From Atopsyche davidsoni (Eukaryota > Arthropoda > Insecta > Trichoptera > Hydrobiosidae), in contig JAILWY010000020.1 of assembly GCA_022113835.1 (NCBI GenBank), positions 186,001 through 250,000 of the forward strand: DNA of 64,000 nucleotides, read 5' to 3'. Both the position numbers and the translations under genes were made by a program. Under the pieces are notes generated by a model. That model saw only the letters and a program-made list of their open reading frames with translations, was not told the DNA's origin and did not search any database. Of this stretch, positions 55,641-64,000 are shown in pieces (the stretch's first letter is position 1; every line of letters begins with the position of its first letter).

Positions 55641-55995
55641 CTAACCCGTCTTCATCGGGTGCCTCTCCTCAGAGGAGGTTGGCGACCATTTCACCGAGAA
55701 TATACTCATGCTGAGCCAGTGTTCATAGTTTTCTAAGCGGAAAATAGAGTAGTGGGTCCCCGGGTCCTTCTACACCGCAGTTTTATTCTGGCGTTAAGAT
55801 CTGATACTCCTTCTGCAGTAGGCTGTAGAAACAATAGCAGGAGCCCCCCCACCTCGACAAGGTACTTCCAGAGCACATCCCTCCACAACCATTCCAAGTC
55901 GACTACTCTATTACTGATCCTTTACACATGCTCAGATTACAGAATGGCAGCCATTCACAAGCAACAAAATAGCGTGATTCGAACCCAGATTGGAC
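55641..55995 (+). repeat. dispersed repeat family C, fullest copy
   Basis: From GTCTTCATCGGGTGCCTCTC, through GTAGTGGGTCCCCGGGTCCT and AACAATAGCAGGAGCCCCC, to AAGTCGACTACTC and a B-box-like GGGTTCGAATCAC (minus). Reference copy for the five-member family. Confidence 0.75.
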
Positions 55996-55999
55996 TATT

Positions 56000-56635
56000 T
56001 TTAAAAATATATATTTGCCATTGTTATTGGATGATTTGGTTTCGGTCTCGGTACTGGCACCTACTTTTAGGAATTTTCGAGGATGGCCCAGTTTTTACCC
56101 CGTAATGAATAATGGTAGTATTTACTTAGTATGAAGACTTATCAGGGCCGTTTTACACGGCGTCCAGAGTGGCGCGACCGGCCGCCCGTGTGAGACGCGC
56201 TCGACGATGGTCTCGGGTTACCTGCGACTCCGGGGAGGTCTTGTCCGTCTAAAATGGACGTTTTTTTATGATCTTTTATACATCATCACCCAATAATATC
56301 AACATATTTAAATGTTTTTACACACCAAACGTACATAAAACTTTAGAATCCATTTTTTTACAAAATTTAAAATCAACAAGTCTTAGTTTAATGTGCGCTA
56401 AATCAGAATTTAGTCCCTGTGCTTTTATTTATATATTTTTATGCACACTATTAATGATCTGAAAATTTAGTAATTATCATAACAATGGCCGCCCAAACAA
56501 TTAAAATTATACACAATTTAGAAATTAACAGGCCGTTAAGCTTGCCAAAAAATAGAGCTTAATTACTGTGTTCACTTTCAATATTTTAATAAAATATGTT
56601 CTCACCATTATCTTTATTTTAACAAACACATTTAT
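56000..56635. other. CG-rich patch then AT-rich DNA
   Basis: GTTTCGGTCTCGGTACTGGC at 56040 is one of the dispersed TTTCG/GGTACT words. 56145-56260 is GC-rich (GCGCGACCGGCCGCCCGTG). The rest is AT-rich. Confidence 0.45.
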
Positions 56636-56639
56636 TTGG

Positions 56640-57015
56640 CACATTCTTTTACAGAATGGTACCAAATAGCCATGGCCATAGTACCGGGGCCGAAACATCG
56701 GAATTTAATAAAACTAGAATTTATAATTTTAACGACTGCTTAATACATACGACTGCGACATATAATACTAGAAAAATTATAAAAAAATTTAACAGGTTGT
56801 CCTATCTGCTCTAAAATATAACTGATTTATACCTACCTACCATCTTAGAGCCTGAAAGTATATTCACAGAATGGTACTAAAATTATTTTTTTAAATTTAA
56901 ACAAGCAACGCGACTAAACATCTGAAAAGTTAAAATGAAAAGTATTCGAGGTTTTTTTACAATATTCTTGTATTGGTGCCTTAAAGCATTTTCACAGGAT
57001 GCTACTGTAAATCTA
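56640..57015 (+). repeat. degenerate tandem repeat, three units
   Basis: TTCACAGAATGGTACTAAA-type block at 56653 (TTACAGAATGGTACCAAAT), 56870 and 56990 (TTCACAGGATGCTACTGTAA). Intervals about 220 and 120. The last two also share CCTGAAAGTAT/CCTTAAAGCAT. Confidence 0.5.
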
Positions 57016-57049
57016 ACAGGAATGCTGGAACTTGAAAGAATAAACCCGA

Positions 57050-57330
57050 GAGTTTAGGCTTTTAAAATAATTCAACCCCTTGGCCACAGAGCCGCCCGGT
57101 GCAGAATTAGCGTCACGACATTAATGGGTTTTTTGTCATGCAAGGCGTGCGGTTTATTTTACTTCAGATTTGTTAGCTGGAATATTTTCGAGTCATTCGA
57201 TCCCGTGTCATTTAAAGACTTGTCATCTTGACGACCGCACCCATGACGGGAATCCCGTTGACACAAATGCCAATTGGAATTTTAGGACGCGTGTTGTCAT
57301 CTTTCAATATGACATGTTTAGTATTACCTT
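57050..57330. promoter_or_regulatory. island with TGTCA/TGACA motifs
   Basis: CTTGGCCACAGAGCCGCCCG, AGCGTCACGACATTAATGGG, then TGTCATTT, TTGTCATCTTGACG, TTGACACAAATGCCAATTG, TTGTCATC and ATGACATG within 57195-57335. Comparable to the TGTCA cluster at 12690-12905. Non-coding. Confidence 0.35.
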
Positions 57331-57595
57331 CAGTGGTCTCGCAGTTTTGTGGGTTTTTTTGCTTGCAGAGCTATTTCAATTAGTTATGTTTTTAAATTGT
57401 ATGATTTAAATATAAAAAGTAATTGTGTCTTTATTTGAGCTACGCCTTAATTATTCCTCATTTACAGGTAAATTCTTGTTAATTGAACTCACCGAGCATA
57501 TTTAATGTATCCAATGAAGGAATTATTTGTGTTGATTATTCTCAATGTTCCTGATTTATTATAAGAAACTCGCTGGAGATTACTAAATATTATGT

Positions 57596-57870
57596 TGCCT
57601 CAATTATTCTTTGAGAAGAGTTTGAAACGTGGCTTTATAGGAGAATCCCTAAAACACCATGGATAGACCGTGTCACAAATAAAGAAAACTACAGACGATA
57701 ATAAAAAAGCTTAAGTATACTATTTTGGCAATTTTTTCGAAATAATTAATATATCCAACCACAGCTGGTTGTCCAGGAAAAATCCAAGGAAAAATAAGCA
57801 TTGGAACGATTTAGAGAGTCAGACGGTTACCAACCCATCTGAGGAGAGGCACTCAAAGAAGAAGATATGA
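57596..57870 (+). pseudogene. RTE-type reverse transcriptase C-terminal fragment
   Basis: A frame reads FETWLYRRIPKTPWIDRVTN then KENYRR, stops, and after an AT-rich gap resumes as a charged tail ending GAGGCACTCAAAGAAGAAG. Clearest copy of the RR-PW-DRVTN block in the window. Confidence 0.65.
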
Positions 57871-57963
57871 ATATTTCATCTTTGTTTATAATCTCTCGTA
57901 CAGTGTCTTAATTGTAACTCATTTTTTGCTGAACCAATGTGTGGACTTTGATCAAAGTAATTA

Positions 57964-58104
57964 ATATTTTTTACAGAGAATACTTGGCGAAGTTCCATTT
58001 TAATATTTTAGATAAAATACTTTAGTGAAGACTCAGTTTGATAATGCCAACGTGAAAGATTGGCGAAACTGGTCACCAAAAAATATTAAAGTATTTTATT
58101 TAAA
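57964..58104. mobile_element. MITE-B element
   Basis: AGAATACTTGGCGAAGTTCC, TTTAATATTTTAGATAAAAT, GATAATGCCAACGTGAAAGA and TTGGCGAAACTGGTC, in family order. Confidence 0.65.
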
Positions 58105-58109
58105 GTAGG

Positions 58110-59060
58110 TTTGATCAAACGTTAAATAAATAGAGTCTCAATTTTGAGAATCTGCCTGTCGCTTGAACTATTACAAAGGGCCTTGAACTCACTGATTCCA
58201 CCTAATGTGCTCTGGGTATGTATGATTAAATATAATTTATAAGATGTAATACGTACTCGAGCAGTGGCGTCCGAGGTATTAAGTGCACCTTTAACGAGTG
58301 AGCTCCCTCTCATGGAAATCTAATCGCATTTAGCCATACATGGCTACCTGTGATCGCGCAGGGGCGGCGCGTCAACTGGGACATTCAAATATTTATCACA
58401 TATACACAATATAATATGATCGGTTGGTTTTGGTGGTTATTGATTTTATTTCTCGGGTGTCGAGCTGCTTCAATTTTTCGGTTCTACGACCCTGGGATTT
58501 TTGTAAATAATGTGTAAACAACAAATCGAATATTTAAGACGCATCAAGTCTCTGTATATTGAGGTGTTAAACAGTCTAGAGTCTAGTCAAACTTTATTTT
58601 CTTCGGGCCACATATACATGTTTGCTACGTTATACGAGCCGAAAATTTTTTTAGCCCATCCATTTAAAATTATTACAATTACTCTCCATATAATAAATAT
58701 AACCCAAAAATATTAAATATTTTTGACAGAGAGTACTTGGTGGAATTCCATTTTAATATTTCACGTTGGCATTATCAAAACCGGTAACCAATAAAAATTC
58801 ACATGTGAAAAAATCACTCAAGTATTTTATTATATTTAAAATATAACACAAAACCTAAATATATCCAAACGCTTATTTAAAAATTAGTGTGATATTTGAT
58901 ATTAGTTCAAACAGTTTATGATTGCTACATGCTACTCTTAATACGTCATCAAGGTAAGAATTATATTTAATTTCTGAATAATAGTGTTTCGGGCCGCAGG
59001 TTGGTTATGGCTGGTCTATAGAATAGATAAAAACAAAAAATTCCATAATTGCAAATAGTT
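58110..59060. other. AT-rich with one further MITE-B copy at 58716-58842
   Basis: The MITE-B copy reads GACAGAGAGTACTTGGTGGA, TTCACGTTGGCATTATC and ATCACTCAAGTATTTTATT. 58440-58490 shares TGATTTTA...GGGTGTCGAGCTGCTT with 26405-26445. Nothing else recognised. Confidence 0.5.
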
Positions 59061-59069
59061 TTTTAATTA

Positions 59070-59225
59070 TTTTTATTTTTTGTTATCACGGCGGTGCGCC
59101 ACTGCGCGCACTCTTAATGTATCGAATTAACCGTTCACAACCGAGGACGTAACCACGAGGAATGTGTGGTGACAACCGGCGTTGTAGTGGTCAGGGAGGG
59201 TCGCAGTGAAAAACAGCGTGTTTAG
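59070..59225. promoter_or_regulatory. GC-balanced island, candidate cis-element
   Basis: CACGGCGGTGCGCCACTGCG, then AATGTGTGGTGACAACCGGC (Runt-type TGTGGT) and GGGAGGGTCGCAGTG. Non-coding. Confidence 0.3.
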
Positions 59226-59317
59226 TGTTCGATTTGTTTACTGTTAACACATCGACAGGTAGGCTGATGGGACCAGCGAGTCGGTGCTAACTCGAATCAT
59301 TTATTATGAAGAATGTG

Positions 59318-59453
59318 AAGCTGCCTGCACACGTCGCGACGCAACCGAAAAATAAACTAACTGATCTACAGCATCCTCTTTTCCATAAAAAAATAAACAC
59401 GCACTAATAACTTGTTAGCTTTTGATTGTTGGTTGTGGCACAGCGTGTATATC
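59318..59453. mobile_element. MITE-A palindromic element, full copy
   Basis: AAGCTGCCTGCACACGTCGC to TTGGTTGTGGCACAGCGTGT; the centre is AT-rich. The right terminus is slightly degraded. Confidence 0.7.
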
Positions 59454-59775
59454 ATTTGATTTTCTGATATATTTTAGACACAACAATTCTTATACATGAG
59501 TATATATTTAGTATATATTTGCATATCAGTGGCGTGCAGCGAGTCCGAATCGTTTTTCTGGTAAATCACGTAAATTACTTATTATATAATAAATAATTCA
59601 AAAAGTATCACCACGAGTATATTTTATATCATTTGAGCGTATGTTTTATTAAAAAAATAGTACAAAAAAACTTAAATATAAATGTTTGGATATATTTCAG
59701 GGCAAGAAATATTTTATTGCGTGTATTTATTGAAAATTTATAACATTGGTTTTTAAATAAATTAAAAAATATATT

Positions 59776-59986
59776 CAATATTTTTGACAGAGAGTACTTG
59801 GTGGAATTCCATTTTAATATTTTTTAATAAAATACTTGAGTGATTTTCCACATGTTCGTTTTATCATTATCAAACAGATAATGCGTACAGTTTGATAATG
59901 CCAACGTGAAAGGTTGGCGAAACCGGTCGCAAATAAAAACGAACATGTAGAAAATCACTTAAGTATTTTATTCAAAAATATTAAAA
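59776..59986. mobile_element. MITE-B element, inverted-repeat copy
   Basis: The left half ATTTTTGACAGAGAGTACTT to CCACATGTTCG faces GAACATGTAGAAAATCACTT to AAGTATTTTATTC in the right half, with GATAATGCCAACGTGAAAGG between. A short foldback version of the element at 30261. Confidence 0.7.
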
Positions 59987-60059
59987 AGTATATTTATAAA
60001 AAAAACATAATTAAGAAATTAAAATGTTAAATGTCTTATGTTTGTAATAGTATAACCTG

Positions 60060-60210
60060 AGGTGCCGTTTTCACCTGATTAGTCGCTCACGCTGAACGTG
60101 GCCTCGTTGGGCGAGTGTCGGATCCGATCAGCCCGGTCGCATCCGTCGCGGTCGGATCGGATCGGTGGCGCCGACAGTGATCTGTCGTATCGAATCGAAT
60201 AACCGAATTA
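60060..60210. promoter_or_regulatory. GC-rich island with repeated CGGATC words
   Basis: GTGTCGGATCCGATCAGCCC and GTCGCGGTCGGATCGGATCG carry repeated, partly inverted GGATCGG/CCGATC words. Non-coding. Confidence 0.3.
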
Positions 60211-60519
60211 GTAAATTATGCAAGATGGCAACAAACAAGAATATCCAAACGGCTAGAAGATTACGAAAATTTTTGGGTTTGAGTCGCTTTTTAAAGTCTT
60301 CTTCAGACTGAAGAAGCACTTGAAATAATAATAATTCACATCCATTAAATTTAAAAAAATTCAATGGTTATATTCAGATATTTTACACACATTACCCACT
60401 GTGTTTTTTTTCAGTTTTATCTGACGTGTGAATCGATTGCTTAAAATATTTCATGCTCTTATACCAATGTGGTAAGGGCTTCGAAAAAAATTCACGAATG
60501 GCTTAATTATTCGGCGATT

Positions 60520-60660
60520 CATGCCGGCTGATCGAGTTCGGAGTACTACAAATTAAACCGTCTGGATGGAGTTCTCGCCGCTTTCCCACGAGGGTGCGCC
60601 GGTGCAGGTGGCACGACCGGCCAAAGCGAAGGTAATTGAAACTAAATATTGATTAACTTC
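60520..60660. promoter_or_regulatory. GC-rich island, candidate cis-element
   Basis: TTCATGCCGGCTGATCGAGT and GAGTTCTCGCCGCTTTCCC with GGTGCAGGTGGCACGACCGG. Non-coding. CAGGTGGCA E-box-type word. Confidence 0.3.
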
Positions 60661-60890
60661 CATCTATATCGCTTAGTGGTCAGTTGATCTGTAGCGGAAC
60701 GGTTGCCATTCGACACCCGCTGGGGGCAGATCAAGATACAACTTGGAACATACGGTGATTTCACAGACACACTGTATATAAGTTTATCCAGAGCCTTGGA
60801 TGTTCAGCCTCTTAACAAAGAAAACCCATGAATTCAAATCAACTCATTACAATTACTGCTAAAACCTACGATCATACTTACACTGTATAT

Positions 60891-61434
60891 CACTGGTTCC
60901 CAAAGTGGTCAATATCAACCCCCAGGGGTCGATTCGCTCTGCAAGGGGTCGTTGACAGCGAAAAATTAAATCGGGGGTCCATGAACTGTAAATGGGGGTC
61001 TACGAGAGTGGATCCCATTTGAGCAGGTCATCACCAAAATTTAGGCATTCCGTAAATGTCATAATGCACCGCACACAAATTATATAACGAATCGAATTCG
61101 TTATAATGCCAACCTTTCACGTTGGCATTTCAAGCATTTTATTATATTTAAGATATTAAAATGGAATTCCACCAAATACTCTCGGTCAAAAATATAGATT
61201 TTCTTAATTTTTTGTGTTTTTAATTAATAAAGGTATAATTAACTTTACCTGTATTAAATCCACTGTACAGACACCCTATGAAAGTGAGTTGTTCTATATA
61301 AGATGTCAAAAATATGTTATAATATGAGGTTGATGAATTTGTAAAAATTCAATATTTAATAATAGGCAGGGGGTCTACGAAAAACAGAAAAACTCAACAA
61401 GGGGTCTACGGAACAAAATAGTTTGGGAACTATG
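60891..61434. mobile_element. nonautonomous hAT-like element 5 with nested MITE-B segment
   Basis: CACTGGTTCCCAAAGTGGTC at the left; CATAGTTCCCAAACTATTTT inwards from the right. Perfect 8-bp duplication CTGTATAT at 60883-60890 and 61435-61442. Collinear (inverted) with the element at 20902, including GGATCCCATTTGAGCAGGTC and the MITE-B segment, which here spans 61107-61195. Confidence 0.88.
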
Positions 61435-61571
61435 CTGTATATTAACATCTAATGGTAACTTTGTTTTGAAGACATCGCATCCAATTGAAGCACGTGTTGA
61501 AGTCATGAATATTTGTAAGAAATAGGATTCGGACCTACACGCCACGGTTTTTGAGGCCCGGTGTTCTAGTC

Positions 61572-61739
61572 CAGTGTTTTTCAACCTCTGGGTGGGTCGC
61601 GGGTAAATTAAAATAAGAATTGTTTGCAGGTCCTACACTACGAAAAATAAATAGTTTTATTAAGGCCCTAGACTTTGGGGTCGCCAGAATTTTTTAACTT
61701 ACAAAGAGGTCGTGTATTCAAAAAAGTTGAAAAACACTG
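61572..61739. mobile_element. short hAT-like MITE 6
   Basis: 168 bp: CAGTGTTTTTCAACCTCTG at the left, CAGTGTTTTTCAACTTTTT inwards from the right. Flanks TTCTAGTC (61564-61571) and CTCTAGTC (61740-61747) agree at 7 of 8. It lies only 137 bp from element 5. Confidence 0.85.
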
Positions 61740-61759
61740 CTCTAGTCAATTGAACTATC

Positions 61760-62860
61760 GCTTTTTTGGATTAGATTTTTGTATTGGACAATTTATGTAC
61801 TGTATAGTGCTTGATATGTATTACGATATACTTATTGATTGCTTGGCAGCATTATGCAATTTACTTAAACATTAAACGTATTGTTTTTTTTATTTAAATA
61901 ATGAAGTTGTAATACAATATCATCGCATTTAAAATCACCCGAGTACAAAATGTCATTTTTGGCTTCGACCGCAAGCTCGACTCGGTTTTTGAGGTTAAGA
62001 CAAAAAATATCTTGCGTATAAGTAGACACTTATGCCTCGCTTTCGCCGGACAGTTTACATATTTTATTAATCCACATTTTTACCCGTACGTGTTAAAAGT
62101 ACATCAATGTATCTTCAGATGATCAATTTGCAGATGAATAGAGAGAAAACTCGTTCCGACATGTTAATATGCAACTGTTCAAACACGTAGGTTTAATTTA
62201 GTTGAGAGGTCTCCCAATCCCAAGCTTATGTATGTAATTTTAAGTTGATTCTCATTAAAAAAATGGATATTAAAAATAAAAATGTTCCCAATCAATATAA
62301 AAAAATGTATGAAACCAAATGGCATGAAAATTACGATCTTTCAAGGGGTTGGTCAGATAGATAAAAATAATTGTATTTTACTAGCAATTTGAAGTGAATC
62401 ATTGTGGCAAGTGAATCCCGAACTGATGTTATTAGAATACATAATGCTTTTGTTTTAAATACTCTGAAGGTTCTGTCTGGTGTGACCGCACCCCAGGCTG
62501 TGCTCTCAGGGTGTTGGGTTACAAGTAAATGCATGAATATAATATCGCCGTACCTAGTATTGCTTCACGTGTGAATGCTTCACGTGGCGTGAACTCGCGT
62601 GACGTGCCATTTATCCGAAACTGAAGACGTTACATAGCTTCTACATCCTAGTCGTACTACCTTGTGTGAGAAAAAGGCCACAAGGGGGGAATGAGAACGA
62701 AGAATAGAAAAAATATAAATCACCTGGCTAGCTGGATATGAATTTAACATTATTGGAATTCCATTATAATATGTAGTAAAAATATTTGATGCACTTTTCA
62801 GAAACCTTATTCTGTATTGGAAAAACTATTAGCTTTAAATAAAAAGTAGTTATGTTATCT
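61760..62860. other. AT-rich, nothing recognised
   Basis: A GC-balanced patch at 62460-62700 includes CACGTG words near 62569-62584 (TTCACGTGTGAATGCTTCAC and TTCACGTGGCGTGAAC). No exon or repeat family recognised. Confidence 0.5.
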
Positions 62861-62864
62861 CATT

Positions 62865-63290
62865 TTGGCCATACTTTCAGAAATACCAATTTAGCCTACC
62901 CTAGCTGAGTGTCTAGGGAAAATTCCAAGGAACAAATCTGGAAAGAGAAAGTTACCGTGGATTCTGAATTTGCGACAGTAGCTGGAAGTCGAGATTACAA
63001 CCGAACCAAACCGTTGGAGTATTTTTATGGATGAAGCCAGGGTCTTGCAGCCTGGCGCTGATTTCAATGATACCCAGAGTTCTTCAGAAGAAAGCCAAAA
63101 TGAGAATGCTCTAGAAGCACAGTGACTCGAGTGGTTCGAATACCTGCGTCCTGTGTTGTGAGTTTACGCGCACAAAGGGCCTGAATGGGTTGATGATTGG
63201 ATGCTTGCATAGTCTGTCGGCACGGGGGGGGAGGGGCACAATGAAGTTGTAGTGAGCGGGGAGCTCGAAGTTTTGAATACAAAACTCATT
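62865..63290 (+). repeat. RTE-tail repeat, inverted partner 2
   Basis: Opposite orientation to 54551-55060, about 8 kb away. The + strand reads LAECLGKIPRNKSGKRKLPW then ILNLRQ and a stop, an RTE-type tail, followed by a non-coding part with GAGTGGTTCGAATACCTGCG and a G-tract at 63223. Not functional. Confidence 0.7.
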
Positions 63291-63639
63291 TTTTAAATTT
63301 TTTTGCAAGTCACGATGGATGGGAGTGAGCACGCTGAAGACGGTAGCGGACAGGCGAGGCGAACCGTCACCGACTGGTTTCATTTGAAATACTACTCGCT
63401 TAAAACAATATGAATTATTAGTAAAGATGTCCTTAAAAAACTAAAGTGCTCTCACAGTATTTCGATTTGGGACGTGTGTAAAAGGCTAAGCTGTTTTATT
63501 TTTGTTTATATAATCCACAAATACACATTACTTCATCTTTTGTGGGGTGGGTGATACAAATATATTAAATCATACAAAGAAAATATCCTGAAACGTGGCT
63601 GTTAAATAATTTATATTTTCATTGGTATGAATTAAATAT

Positions 63640-63760
63640 AGATCATGGAAGTTCGCGGGCCAATGGTTGGTGAGTTATTATTAAAAATGCCCCCATTGAT
63701 CCCACAGTGCCTGTCGGCAGTAGCGCCGCGCGGAGAGGCCCACTGAGCCAAGGTCTCGAT
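63640..63760. promoter_or_regulatory. GC-balanced island, candidate cis-element
   Basis: GTTCGCGGGCCAATGGTTGG, GCCCCCATTGATCCCACAGT and GTAGCGCCGCGCGGAGAGGC. CCATTG and CCAAT words. Non-coding. Confidence 0.3.
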
Positions 63761-63828
63761 GATTTACATAAACACACTATTATACGCGGTAAGTCCTGTA
63801 ATGAACTATGAAAGGGTGGCGGGCCTCC

Positions 63829-64000
63829 AGCGCAAGCATCGTACCTCAAATATATATACAGTAACAGTAAGGCTTTTAGTCAGTGCGAACTTCGTACCTA
63901 AAATATATAGAGTGATTAAAAAAGTAAGACTTTTAATCAGCGCGAGCATTCTACCTTAAATATATACAGTGATACAAGCAGTATGGCTTCTACTCAAGCA
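63829..64000 (+). repeat. 53-57-bp tandem repeat running off the window
   Basis: Three consecutive units: GCGCAAGCATCGTACCTCAA, GCGAACTTCGTACCTAAAAT and GCGAGCATTCTACCTTAAAT, each followed by ATATACAGTGA-like and AAGGCTTTTAGTCAG-like blocks. The array probably continues beyond 64000. Confidence 0.8.

Overview
The window is insect-like nuclear DNA: AT-rich background, canonical GT-AG introns, dense cut-and-paste transposon debris, mariner/Tc1 and RTE/R1-type retroposon remnants, and short interstitial TTAGG-type repeats. I cannot fix the insect order from sequence alone. The only host gene I can support is the 3' part of a BarH-class homeobox gene on the + strand.

Gene layout: three coding exons lie at 6103-6331, 21457-21678 and 22688-22916, giving 225 residues up to the stop. 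Phases match at every junction, and the first two exons together build one complete homeodomain. The 15.1-kb intron splits homeodomain codon 53. The 5' exon(s), promoter and transcription start lie beyond the left edge; I found no coding exon in 1-6102.

Introns and left flank (1-22687): AT-rich DNA with hAT-like nonautonomous elements. Several have visible 8-bp target duplications, and two end 85 and 109 bp upstream of splice acceptors. There are also many copies of a palindromic MITE family (MITE-A), old RTE-type reverse transcriptase tails, a tRNA-derived SINE, microsatellites, and GC-richer islands with transcription-factor-like motifs.

Immediately 3' of the stop (22918-24430) is a decaying tandem array of roughly 105-115-bp units with a conserved core, perhaps part of the 3' UTR.

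The remaining ~40 kb (24.4-64 kb) looks like a gene desert. GC-richer, non-coding islands recur every 1-3 kb and resemble the enhancer landscape expected around a developmental homeobox gene, but this is inference. Between them lie more MITE-A copies, a second family (MITE-B), two deleted mariner elements, a third Tc1/mariner-like relic, an R1-type LINE 3' end, an inverted pair of RTE-tail repeats 8 kb apart, and several short degenerate tandem arrays. No rRNA, confident functional tRNA, CRISPR or bacterial-type feature was seen.
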